A DNA stretch of 64,000 nt from Aphrophora alni (Eukaryota; Arthropoda; Insecta; Hemiptera; Aphrophoridae), in assembly GCA_963513935.1 (NCBI GenBank), contig OY740765.1, forward strand, positions 114,643,362 to 114,707,361, given 5' to 3'. Every line of letters starts with the position of its first letter. Within the stretch, counting starts at the first letter, position 1. The notes beneath the pieces are model-generated. The model had not been told where the DNA came from. It saw only the letters and a program-made list of their open reading frames with translations, and did no database searches. Below, piece after piece: positions 49,478-60,640 of this stretch. Position numbers and translations under genes: made by a program.

Positions 49478-50160
49478 CTGAAAATTAAATAAATGGTTGT
49501 TAAATAGGAACATAATACTGCATCAATTTGGAGTGAAATGTTAAAAACTGATATTTCGTTTGTCTAATTATTTAGTTGTGGACAAATACAACAATTGTCA
49601 GGTTATAATATTGCAAAGTATGTATGACAGAATTTACAGATGAAATGTTCAATAACAATAAATAATAAAAACATTTTAAACCAAATAACAAATAAATAGA
49701 TAACATAACAAAACAAATAAATGTAATAAAGTTTGTAAATATTTAAATAAATATAATAAATAACATAGATTATGACTTATGACAAAACAATAGAGTAAAA
49801 CTAATTCATTCATTTGTTACCTTCTTTGGCTAACAATTATAGCATTGAAATCGTCCAAAACATACGCAACACAATACATTACGATTAATAATTTAACATC
49901 ACACAAACAACATAAAAATAGATAATTTATAGCCTATTAAAGGACTTGTCTTTCAAATACTTCACTATTGAATAATTTTTTTTTTTTTTAGAGTAAAAAA
50001 TGTCTTCTAGTTGGATTTAAACTTATTTATGTCCCTTTTTAATAGAGTACATTAAATATGATTACCATAATTGCAAGGATTTCATATAAATAGTACAATA
50101 AAAATATTGTAATGGACAACAAATTCATGCAGAAATTATTCAATTTAGGCCCACTTAATA
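49478..50160. other. Upstream tetraspanin intron, AT-rich
   Basis: No exon or other gene recognised. Confidence 0.5.
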
Positions 50161-50262
50161 TGAGGTCTGTTCAAAAGTAGCCGACCTTTGACCAAGGTAT
50201 ACAACTACTCACCAGGGTGTCTGAAATCCTATTTCCATTTAAAGTAGTCTACTTGGTTAAAG
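50161..50262 (+). mobile_element. Possible mariner-type terminal fragment
   Basis: TGAGGTCTGTTCAAAAGTAG then CCGACCTTTGACCAA resembles inverted ends of a mariner group (GAGGTxTGTTCAAAAAGTA). A TA precedes it in the local context. No partner end or transposase is seen nearby. Confidence 0.4.
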
Positions 50263-50904
50263 TAACATATTGGTTTGGCTAAGAAACTCTGAATCGGATG
50301 TGAAGAATGAAATGGTTTGTTTTCATGATATGCAAAACTTCTCGTTCCTCACAGGTTCAGTTATTTCTTATATCTGAAATATTTTCTGACCAAAAATAAC
50401 GTTTATAATTTTTCCCTTTGACTGAATTTTTCCCTAATAAAAAAGTTTTTTTTTTTTTTTTTTTTAATAGTCTTCAACCGAATTTTATATGATCTAATTC
50501 TTCTCTGATTGAAATTATGTAACACCTTATTGTTTAACTGAAAGAACTGAACAGCAGGAATTTAGTTTTAACAATTTCAGTATGAAGCCCGAGTCTTGCT
50601 TATACAACCAATATATATATCTTCTAACGGTTTATTTTGACACATTGAGTATAAGTGCACAAATTCAATTGTATCTAAATGGACCGTCTACTATCACTGT
50701 CGATTTATTTACAAAGAGTTGGAATCCTGCCATCGTATGCATGACATTTTTATAACTTCTTGTGCTATAACTTCTCGCAACCCCATACCAATGTCCTCAA
50801 CGGATCACAAATACTTCGGTGAGTTTCATGTAAATCATTACTTTTTATATATTTTTTTTTGTACAAGCCATAACAACTAGAGATCAATACTTCAATATAT
50901 ATAT

Positions 50905-52030
50905 TGTAACGTAATAGAGGGCTCCCAAAAGGTCAGTGATCGGCAGGCCATAAATTATAAAGATTTGAAAGGGTTGACAGCCGGAAAAACTATTCTAACG
51001 TCAGTCACGGACCTCAAGGAGTCAAATAAACCATTCAAAAGTCAATGCCTTCAACCGAAATTATTTGAAAAGGACCAATGAAAGGAATTGCGTCAGTTCT
51101 GAAGCAACGTAAAAGATTTAAAATAAGCCAATGAAGGAAGAGGATCGGAATAAAGGATTTGAAAATAAAAATTATAAATAAGGGTGGAAGAGAAGCGCAA
51201 GAGGTTTTTTTGGTTGTTAACTTATTGAAGAAGGTTGTTCCAGAGAAAGTGTTTCTCTTAATAGCGAAAAGAAAAATATTGTGAAAGATTTAGCCGAAAT
51301 CAACCGTCGAAATTAAATAGTAACTGCGTCGTTTTGTACAAGTATTTAATAATAATCTTCGAAGTATAGTTAAAAGATAATCGCCGTTTATAAGTTTAAA
51401 AGAGTCGTCATCTTAAAAGTGTGTGAGTAACAGCGTCGTTCTACAAGTGTTTGAACAGGAATAATCATCGAACAAATTAAAAAGTAATCGTTGTCACAAA
51501 AGTGTGTGAAAATAAAAGTGTATGAAGAAAAGAAGATTCGTTGAAAAGATTAAGGCAAATCAATCCATCTACTGGCAGTCTACGTGGGAACCATATTCAA
51601 GGAACCAGGAACATTGGAGCTGTAATAGAACTTCAGAGTTGATAAGTACAAATTAATGGACAATTTCAATTAAGCAAACTACCACCAAATTCTATTTTAT
51701 ATTAAGTAAATTATAGTCACCAAAGAACCTAATGAACCCGTAAAGAGAAAGTAAATTAAATTAATAAATAATAAATTTCAGTTAGCCGGAGCATTTTATC
51801 AAAATAATTAAAAGTAAAAATTTAAAAGTAAAAAAATTCTGATGCACTCTTATTTCTTTATTTTAGATTAAGACATTGTAGAATAAGTAACGTGTATTTA
51901 ACTATGTACTTAGAATAAGTAGTAGATTAGGATGTTAATTGTATAATTATTAAACTTTATTTTTTCAATTAAAGAAAGAGTTAAAACCTACAGGTGTCAA
52001 AATATTTATTTATATATATATGTCAATAGC
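50905..52030 (+). mobile_element. Candidate LTR-like sequence
   Basis: Starting at TTGTAACGTAATAGAGGGC the stretch is less AT-rich and purine-rich. It contains a TATA box (TTATAAATAAGGGTGGAAGA near 51174) followed by a GCGCAAGAGG stretch and repeated CGTCGTTTTGTACAAG-like modules (51326, 51440). The look is that of an insect LTR promoter region. I could not fix TG...CA ends, a target duplication, a primer-binding site or any gag/pol frame, so a solo LTR is only one possibility. Confidence 0.3.
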
Positions 52031-52154
52031 TTTAGGAATTAGGATAGTTTTAATTAGAAATAGAGTCTAAGTTCTTTTTAAGGTACCAAAATAATAACAA
52101 TTATTGTGACAGACTTGAAAAAAACTGATGAAATATATAATTCAACTAAATATA

Positions 52155-52204
52155 TTAATTATCTGACTCTGAAACTTGTAATTATTTCAGAGTCAGATAA
52201 TTAA
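52155..52204. repeat. Perfect 20-bp hairpin
   Basis: TTAATTATCTGACTCTGAAA (52155-52174) is the exact inverse complement of 52185-52204, with a 10-base spacer. Nothing else around it marks an element. Confidence 0.85.
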
Positions 52205-53373
52205 ACTATAATTGACTTAGAATCAGATCTGTGAGTCATTGTAAATCGTCATTCTGGATTAATAGTAATAATAAGAATATTGTAGCATTGTAATAAGATA
52301 GGAGATAATATTTGTGAATAAAGGTTAATTGAGTACTGAAACATTTGATTATATTGAAAATAAAGAACCAAGGCATGTTAAAGAAACGAATTCTAACAAT
52401 AGATTATTTATACAGAACAGTTAATTAAATGCATAATTTCAGACAATTATTTACAAAAATATTTATTGGAATTTGATATGTGGTTTTAAGGTTTTATTAT
52501 GTTCATAATAATTAACTAAGTTGTTTAAACAACTAAATTTGATTAGAATATTAATGCTATATTACAAAATAATTATTGGATATTTGATTTAACCCATATT
52601 TCAATTTATAAGATATAAGCAATTGTTATAGAACAGTTGTACTTACCAAAGTTAATATTATATAATTTATTTAATTATTGTTATTATCTGAGTATTAACA
52701 AATTCGGAAAGAACGAAAATCATATGTCACTCTAGCGAATTTATAAATTGAAAGGAATTTAATGATACAGTAATACTGTATTTGGAAAATCTATAGTCTG
52801 TAAATAATGTTTGTATGACTGGTGTATTCTTGATCTTAGGTAAGGTAATTATATAAGGATAAACATAAGTGTATGTGTATGCATGTTTGTAAATGTACCA
52901 AAAAACTCTCATTTCCCATGAACATGTTTAGAGCTTTTTACACCGGTCCTGTATGTGGATTACGTGCTAGTGGAGGTTGCTATCTCTCTATTAGGTTGCA
53001 GAAAGTTTGCAACCTGACAGCAGACATGCACACTGCATAGTTTACACTTGACTATGAAGTGGACTACAGCAGCGATCCTTTGTTCATCTGGTTATAACTC
53101 GAGTTGTCTGTTTGTACTTGTTTTTGAGATTATGTATGTTTTTTGAGTGTTTCGATCACTTTCAACCTTTATTGTTCATCTGATAACAAAAATATCAGAG
53201 ACATTTTGACTTTAGTATTAGGTATTTGTTTTAAACAGTGTTGGAATAATTCTCACCTTCATTTTTCCATAATAAATAAAACTCAGTAATCTTATTTGTT
53301 CTTATATGAAGTTATCTGCAGTTTTGAGTGGTTCGATTATTGTACTAAGTACTGTTAGTTTTAAGATTAAGAT
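52205..53373. other. AT-rich DNA upstream of a hAT pseudogene
   Basis: The last 440 bp (from about 52930) is richer in GC and probably belongs to the 5' region of the hAT element that follows, but I find no terminal repeat there. Confidence 0.4.
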
Positions 53374-55475
53374 GTGGTTAAACTATTAGTTAATGGCAGT
53401 TTTATTAGGACAATGAATTCTGTTGAAAATGTATTACAAAGACCTTACAGTTTGCTGTCAAGTGAAGGAAAATGTGAAATTAAACAATTGGGTAGGCCTG
53501 ACCTTCCTGGTTTTACCCAAATTATCCAAATTGGAAAAAGGTCTTTTAACAGAATATTTAATTCGGATTTATACAAAAAGTGCAGTTGGTTGTGTGGCTG
53601 TGAATTAAAATTGGCATTATTTTGTTTCCCATGTTTATTGTTTGGTGGAGAAGACACATGGGTTAAGACAGGATTTAAAGATCTCAATCATATTGCTGAT
53701 GGAATAAAAAAACATGAAGCATCAGCTAAGTACATAAAAAATAGCTTACAATTAGCCTTTTTTGGTATAACTAATGTAGCAGAACAATTAAATAGTGTAT
53801 ATAGGATGAACATTGCAACACATAATGAACAGGTAAAACAAAATAGATATGTATTAAGTATTATTATAAATTGTGTTCCGATTTTGTGGTGCATTTGAAT
53901 TGGCATTAAGAGATCATGATGAGAGAAATGAGTCCTGGTGTGTTTAAAGGGTTGATTAATTTCAGTGCTGAATTAGATGCAGTTCTAAAGAGCCATCTAG
54001 ACAGTGCTACAGTGTTCAAGGGGACATCTAAAAAATAATCCAAAATGAACTTTTGCAAATTATGTTAGAGGTCTGTCAAGAAAAAATTATACAGGAGATC
54101 AAAGAAGCAAACTTTGTAACTGTAATTGTCGATGAAACAAGTGATGTATCTAATGTGTTCCAAATGGCTATAATTTATAGATACATTGTCAGAAACAAAC
54201 CATTAGAGAGATTTTGGACATTTTAAAATCATTCAAATCATGATGCAGCATCATTATCATCATGAATATTAATTAAATGTCAAAATAAAAACTTGAAAAA
54301 AATCCGCACAAACTTATAGCCCAAACATATGATGGCACTTCAGTAATGGCTGGTGTTTCTAATAGTGTCAAGGCTGTAGTTCAGAAAACATATCCTGATG
54401 CACAATACATTCACTGTCATGCACATCAGCTCAATTCAGTATAGATGCGAGCAACATCTGTAGATAGAGATGTTAGAATTTTCTTTGTGAATGTTTAGGG
54501 ACTATGTACATTTTTTTCAACAAGCCCACATAGGACATCAATCCTGGATGAAGTAGTTAAAAAAATATTGCTTATATCGACTCAAACCGGGTGGAATTTT
54601 CAATCAAAAAGTGTAACTATGATTCATGATCAAAAACAGGATTTGATCAAATGTATGGAGATCATCCTTAAATCAGATTATGTGAAAAATTACAGTACTT
54701 TAGGTCAGGGATCAGGTCATCTAATAACGTTACAGATGTCTACCTTTATATTTTGGCTTTCATTTTTTTGCAAGATCGTGCCATTTGTTGAGTTGTTTTT
54801 TGAAAATTTACAAAAAGTGGAAAATGATCCAACTGTTACAAAGAGAGGTCTTAATATGTTTGAAGAAAACATTCAAAAAATTAGAAACTTTACGAAGAAA
54901 GAGTCTGAAGATGAAAACCAAGAAGAAAGCTCTTCAAAGAAAAGAAAGAGTGACAAAAATGAATTGAAAAGACAAGCAAAGAAAGTGCGTGATGTGATTT
55001 TAACCCAAACCAAAGACAGATTTCAATTCTCTGGACATCTTGCAGAGCGACTTTATAGCTAATAAATTATCTGACTTTGCCTCAGTGTTCCCAGAAAAAG
55101 TTTTAAGAGCTGTTTGTGAGGATTATAAATGTCTGAATTTAAAAAAGCTTAGAATAGAATAGAGCTTGAAACAATCTATAGTGCACAGGAGTTTAGAGCA
55201 ATGTCAGGTGCAGTTAGTTTGTTTAGTTTCCTCAAGGAATGTGACTTACATGACACTTTCAGTGAAGTTATTAAATTTTTAGAAATTGTAATCAATGTAC
55301 CTATGACGAGTTCTGAAGCAGAAAGATGTTTTTCAACTCTCAAAAGAATTAAGACTTGTCTAAGAAATACCATGGGTGAGGAGAGACTGTCAGCATTGGC
55401 CATATGTTGTCAATAGAAAAGGATCTCGTCATGGAATTCCATGATTTCAATCAGAGTTATTGAAAAGTTCACCCA
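53374..55475 (+). pseudogene. hAT transposase pseudogene, TTF/ZMYM-finger type
   Basis: From the ATG at 53414: a TTF-type finger (FNRIFNSDLYKKCSWLCGCE, then LKLALFCFPCLLFGG), WVKTGFKDLNHIADGIKKHE, and after a frameshift near 53880 FCGAFELALRDHDERNES and VFKGLINFSAELDAVLKSHL. The first catalytic Asp region is VTVIVDETSDVSNVFQMAII (about 54118). The next block is LIAQTYDGTSVMAGVSNSVK, then YIHCHAHQLNSV (54305-54440). 54568-55062 and 55201-55416 complete it with SSEAERCFSTLKRIKT and EERLSALAIC, the hAT dimerisation motif. At least four stops or shifts. Such genes resemble vertebrate ZMYM1/ZNF862 relatives. CAAGCACCAGCCGCCACTCC near 55675 may be the right end; no left end found. Confidence 0.88.
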
Positions 55476-56133
55476 CCAGAAAGAAAGACGAATGGACTTC
55501 CTTTTCAAATAATGTAAGTTTAATAATTTATTCTAATTTATATCCTTAATACAAATATGTGTTTCAAGTGATGCTAAGTTTATGGTAGGCTACATGGGCT
55601 CCAATTCAAAAGTACAATCTACAATACAAACGTATATATTGTTATTTAAAACACTTGCAACCACCAAGTTTTTCAAGCACCAGCCGCCACTCCATTTTGT
55701 CATCTGACTACCGACTGATAAGTGATAGTGATATATTTGACAATTATACAACAAAAATGTAAACTTTACATATAAAAGGAGTATTATATGGCGAACATTG
55801 TCGGAGGAATACATGCATATTCTTTGTTGTTGAACTCAAAAGTGACTCCAAAGACTATTTATTCTAATTTTATGATTCTTGAAGTAGGTTATAGATAATC
55901 CCATGTTTGTTCAATGTCTTTTGTATATTTGCACCTTTGTTAGATTTAAGATAGTTCAAGCCAAATCAGTATGTTTTGTTTGTTTGCATATTTATAATTT
56001 ATTCACTCCATGGCCATGGTTTAACTTGTGTTTAGAATTTTGTTATGTATTTATTGATAGATTATGATATAGAGTCCAGTTGTCAATTGAATTAGATTTG
56101 TTCTGATACAAATTAGTGCACTGTTTGTGAATA
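55476..56133. other. Flank of the hAT pseudogene
   Basis: Contains the possible hAT right end near 55675-55695 (GCCGCCACTCC). No other gene recognised. Confidence 0.4.
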
Positions 56134-56385
56134 CAGTACAACCTCGTTTATCCGGACTAATTGGGACCGGAAGTGATCCGGTTAATCAAAAATCCGGATA
56201 ATCCAAAATTATAGAAAGATAAATAAAACAAAATATAAAATGATAACTTACCATTTATAAGTCATGAAAAAACACAATATTTACACAGTCATTCAATTTA
56301 CACAATACACGAAATTACACAATGACGAAAAACATTTTATTTACATACCTGAAATATTTACACATGCTTTTAATTTACACAGGGT

Positions 56386-56526
56386 TTAGTTGTTATTTAC
56401 AAAAAAGTCATTTATCTTCCTCTGTTTTAATTTGGTGTGACGTTTCAATGCGGCCCTGTCTATACGATTCAATGCGTCTAACTTTTGGGCCATTGTAAGC
56501 ACATTACGTTTTTGTTTCGTCGCCAT
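56386..56526 (-). CDS. 46-residue Tigger-derived protein: HTH start fused to a PIP-box-like C-terminus
   Basis: An intact frame from ATG (56524-56526) to TAA (56386-56388). It reads MATKQKRNVLTMAQKLDALN, then RIDRAALKRHTK, then LKQRKINDFFVNNN. The first 23 residues match the start of the pipsqueak-type helix-turn-helix of Tigger transposases (here truncated after its first helix). The end QRKINDFF fits the PCNA-interacting consensus Q-x-x-(I/L/M)-x-x-aromatic-aromatic; a PCNA-binding motif is known at the C-terminus of the pogo transposase. Internal deletion of the parent has removed all DNA-binding and catalytic parts between. Being open over 46 codons may be chance. Whether it is transcribed is unknown. 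Confidence 0.6.
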   Translation of the reverse strand: MATKQKRNVLTMAQKLDALNRIDRAALKRHTKLKQRKINDFFVNNN

Positions 56527-56889
56527 TTCCACGCACAAACGCTAACACACGAATATAAATAAATAGCAGTAACAACGCCCACCTTTAAATACTATGCCGA
56601 TTCTCATTCACGTCCTCGATACTCCCGACTGGTGATGTGCCAACTGCCAAAAAAAAAAGAACGGGGGTTCCCAAAGCTGGCGGCACCGCTTAAAGATATG
56701 ACAAAATGTTCACATTTACTGATTTACACCCTTAAGTCTTAGCAACCCGACAACAATAAAGTTGTAAAAATGACATGATGGTTTATGATGCGTTGTAAAC
56801 ATGCACCTGGTTTGTATTTATTTCACAGTTGTACATTTTCTTTAAGGACCGTTAAAGGCATCGTCATTGTATTACACTTTCTAAAATAT

Positions 56890-56997
56890 CAGGCATTCTT
56901 TATTTTTTTCCCGGTTTTTTAAAAAATTCCCTGACATTTCCAGAAAATTCAAATTCCCTGACTTTTCCCGATTTTCCCGGTCGCTAGACACCCTGAA
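56890..56997 (-). mobile_element. CAGGGTGTCTA-type transposon end nested in the Tigger element
   Basis: On the minus strand CAGGGTGTCTAGCGACCGGG is followed by AAAATCGGGAAAAGTCAGGG and further blocks of GGGAA. It belongs to the same end family as 27113-27205. Only one end is seen inside the Tigger element. Confidence 0.6.
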
Positions 56998-57309
56998 ATA
57001 CTATTAACCGTATCCGATCAAAAATGTAAAGAAACTAAACACGGCACAGCACGATATGGTAATGATGTATTCCGGTCGCTAGCACGTGATAGACTACCCG
57101 TTAGCCGCCGGCATAGACAATAGACAAGGTCACTGTCATGCCGCATCGGGGTAGGGGGATGGTGACGCAGAGGTCATTGCTTCTCCACTTTCTCTTCCCA
57201 GTGCATCAAAACCCGCTCTAATACCTCGAGGCGACACTGTAGTGTTGAGGAAATCACGTTTTTATCAACATTAATGTAATAGCAGATATTTCTTGTTGAA
57301 ACTCCATAT

Positions 57310-57437
57310 TCAAGGATAAAATAAAGCAAAAGCTTAAAGTTTCAAAATATTATAAATATTATTTAAAATATTATTCAAAATACAGTAATTATTAAAATAT
57401 TTTGAAACTTTAAGCTTTTGCTTTATTTTATCCTTGA
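57310..57437. repeat. Perfect 42-bp inverted repeat with 44-bp spacer
   Basis: 57310-57351 (TCAAGGATAAAATAAAGCAA AAGCTTAAAG...) is the exact inverse complement of 57396-57437. It lies inside the Tigger element near its right end and is AT-rich; no coding. Confidence 0.85.
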
Positions 57438-57521
57438 TTAAATGTTTATTTTTTGTTCTGGATCGATCCGGATAATCCGGACATCCAGTTGAATGAGGTC
57501 CGGATAAACGAGGTAGTACTG

Positions 57522-58664
57522 TATATTGAAGTTTTGACTATCCTGGCTGTTATCTCGTAATCAGACTGATATCAATACTACAACCTCGTCCAATTAAAAT
57601 CTGTTTCCATGTTTGGGGTTTCTCTTTTTTACTAATAGTTAATAACAAGGTGGCACTCATAAATATATATGTATGTTTCCTACTCAGCTATGAACTTTTA
57701 AAATACAGTCGCGATGAAGGTAGAGAGATTGTTTCCTTTAACACTTTGCGCACTGCAAGTGCACATACCAGTCCCCACCCCTGTTCTGTAAGTTTTAAAC
57801 TAGGCTATATTAATAAAGTTGGTAAACTAAAACTAGGCCTACTTGATGGATTTAAATAATATTTTCTTTAATTGTAATCTTACATCTTTTAATTTAAAAT
57901 TATTTGTAAAATCAAGTTGGATTTGAAATTTAAAATTATGTTATATAATCTTTTTGAAAAATAAACTAAATTGGTACAGAGTTCAGTGTATGAAATACAT
58001 CAATAATTACAATACATTATCATTAATATATACTAATATTACATTAAAAAAAGAGTTCATACAATTCAAAATTTTAAAATTTTTTGGGTACCTGCGGAAT
58101 AGTTTAGAACCATTGTTGGAACACAGTCCCACATTACACTCTATATACGACACTGAGAAGACACTACTATGGTATTTTGTTATATTTTCACTAAATTTGA
58201 CATAAACTGTATTGATGCTCATTCTAACGGTGAAACAATGATACTTGGACACCAAATTTATTAAATAGAGATAGATTTTTCATTTAATCAGTGTTGCCAA
58301 TCAAATGAAATATCCCTTAGCATTGTGATCTCACATGTACGATTGGCCACACAGTGTGGATATCATCGTAAATATATAATTTGGTGTACACAGTGTGTTA
58401 AACAAGGAGTAAGAAAATCATCTAAAATTCTGCCATCTTTTGGAAATGTCTAGAACTACATTATAAAAAGAGCACATTCTATTTTTACTTTTAAAAAAAG
58501 TACTATTTTTATTTCATTATCTATTTTATAACTTATTTTGTTTATATATGTTATTAATATGAAGATTTGCATGAAAAATGTGTTGCCTATTTGACCTAGT
58601 TTATTTTAGTAATGATGTTTAAAATATTTTTAAAAACTAGTGTTAAAGAATTAAATAATGTCAC
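57522..58664. other. AT-rich DNA
   Basis: No gene. TTAACACTTTGCGCACTG at about 57738 resembles a piggyBac-type end next to a TTAA, but no second end or coding is seen. The frame 57954-58205 has no motif I recognise. Confidence 0.35.
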
Positions 58665-58881
58665 TGGAAATAATGAGATGATTATTTAATTCCACAAAAC
58701 AGCTTTAATTGCGACATATGTTTCGCCGTTAGGCATTTTCAAGCAACTAAATTGAAAACAAAACAGGTCTAAACAAGAATTGTTTTGTTTTCAATTTAGT
58801 TGCTTGAAAATGCCTAACGGCGAAACGTATGTCGCAATTAAAGCTGTTTTGTGGAATTAAATAATCATCTCATTATTTCCA
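58665..58881. repeat. Near-perfect palindrome, 100-bp arms, 17-bp spacer
   Basis: 58665-58764 and 58782-58881 are inverse complements with a single visible mismatch (ACATATG versus ACATACG). Each arm contains ATGCCTAACGGCGAAACGTA, a 3-bp GCC/GGC stem with UAAC loop followed directly by GAAAC, reminiscent of the stem II and second core of hammerhead ribozymes. The first core is degenerate (TTGAAAA instead of CTGANGA). The right arm and its flank (to about 58924) are related to 12046-12138. Confidence 0.85.
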
Positions 58882-60640
58882 TTATCATGGAATTCCATCA
58901 TGTACCGACTGTTGTAACATTAAATTATAAATAATGTCACATTAATATTATGTAACATAATTTATGTACGAATCCGTTATTCATGTTCACAGAGATTAAT
59001 GAGAATTTATAATATACAGATATCAAAATACAAACATCGGTTACAAACTTGAATATAGTAACGGATGTATTAGAAATCCATATTACTAAATAAATAGGAT
59101 TTTTGGAATAATATGTTATAGAACATTTTCTTTGTAGAAACAATAGAAAATATTATGGAAAAAAAAAAGATTATTTTGTTTTTAAATTTGACAAGTATTA
59201 AGTTTTTTTTAATTACCATTTATGAAATTACTTCTCATCCAACTTTTACACACTATTTTCATAAACTAAAACATTTTAAATAATATATGAATATTTTATT
59301 TTATTTATCTTATACTGCACACAGCTTGTGTATTTGAGAAAATCTTAACTCCTTCCACCCCTATTAATATAATACAAAATCTGGATTGAATTTTTTTTTA
59401 AATTTAAACTCAATGAAGAAAAATGGGTTAAAGCAAAAATTCTTCAACTATTTGTGTAAGGAGTTTAAAAAACAATCCTTTCATGAAATTATAAGATGTA
59501 CAATTAAAATTTCATCATGTAGGCCTAACCCTAAAGAAAAACTTTAAAACAAAAAGGTGAAATCGCATGTGTATAAAATATATATTTCATTATGACATCC
59601 TCTCTAACCTATTTTTTTAATCGTTTTGGACACCTGAGACAACGCTATTTTGTTTTTAAATGTTTTACTTTAGGTGTTGGTATATACCTAAGTTGTAACT
59701 TTACGTCTGATAATTTCATGAGAGGAGTTTTTGAACAGTTTTTGATTAATCGGTTTTGCGTGGTAGGGTTTTAGTTTTTTCAAACTATTTACTTTATCTT
59801 CTTTAAAAATTTCATGTTAATCGATTATTATCTTTCTGTATAAGTATCGGAATGAGAAGAATATAAGTATGTCACCAGAATTGAAACATTCTAATAGTTA
59901 AATTTCTGTCAATGAAAGAGAAGATGTTAATTTCAAATTCTCTATATCAGTCAATTTGTTTTATAACAAAAATGTAGGGTTTCATACAATTTAAAAATTA
60001 AGTGTTGGACAAAATTGCGGCTGGCATCAGTGACAATAGATTTTGTGGCACAGACACTCATCTTCTCGATTGAACACCTAAATCTTCAAAATTAATACAC
60101 CCATTATAAAATTACAGAGGTACGAGTGAAAGAAAACTTTAGATCTATAAACACAATACACCTAAAGTTTGCATAGTTACGGTTTATTTGAGGGGGATAT
60201 AGTTAAAAATGTATTGTGAAAGATGATATCATTAAATAAATTTCTATTTATTTCCTTCCACTCAAATGAAAAGGATAGTGGGAATTATGCGATCGTTTCT
60301 GAGAACAAAAAATTATTTTCTCCTTCAGAATTTAATACATTTAAATATCTTTGTATTTCAGGTCAACCCAAACACATTTTATACCACATCCGTCCTCTGT
60401 ATGTCTGTAACATGTCCACACTCCCAGGGAGCATTGGATCTCTATCGTCTCTATCTGTTCTCGTTGTTGAATTCTTAGTTCATGTGTATTTTTAACCAAA
60501 ATATTTAAAGTTATTTTTTTCCTCTTTTTTTTTGGTGCAGGGTATGTAGATGCGTCAGTTATAACTTCTCACATACAAATGTCAACTCACTTTCACGCTA
60601 ATTAACTGTTGTTTTGTTACTGATGCACTGTGTGATAGCA
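58882..60640. other. AT-rich DNA
   Basis: No gene recognised. Frames at 59592-59774 and 60223-60495 have no motif I know. Confidence 0.4.

Larger units (their letters stand above)
56134..57521 (-). mobile_element. Internally deleted Tigger element with both ends
   Basis: The left end CAGTACAACCTCGTTTATCC (56134) and the reverse complement of the right end, CAGTACTACCTCGTTTATCC (from 57521), match with one change over 24 bases. TA lies outside both ends (56132-56133 and 57522-57523), the Tigger target duplication. Further CCGGATNATCCGGA words lie just inside each end. The interior keeps a 46-codon fused frame (56386-56526), a GC-rich promoter-like part (57060-57240), one end of another transposon (56890-56997) and a 42-bp-arm palindrome. 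This is a different Tigger family from the 23.5-25.4 kb element (ends differ). Confidence 0.88.

Noticed and set aside
57738..57760. TTAACACTTTGCGCACTG as a piggyBac end
   Set aside because: One short match next to a TTAA with no partner end or coding sequence; kept only as a remark.
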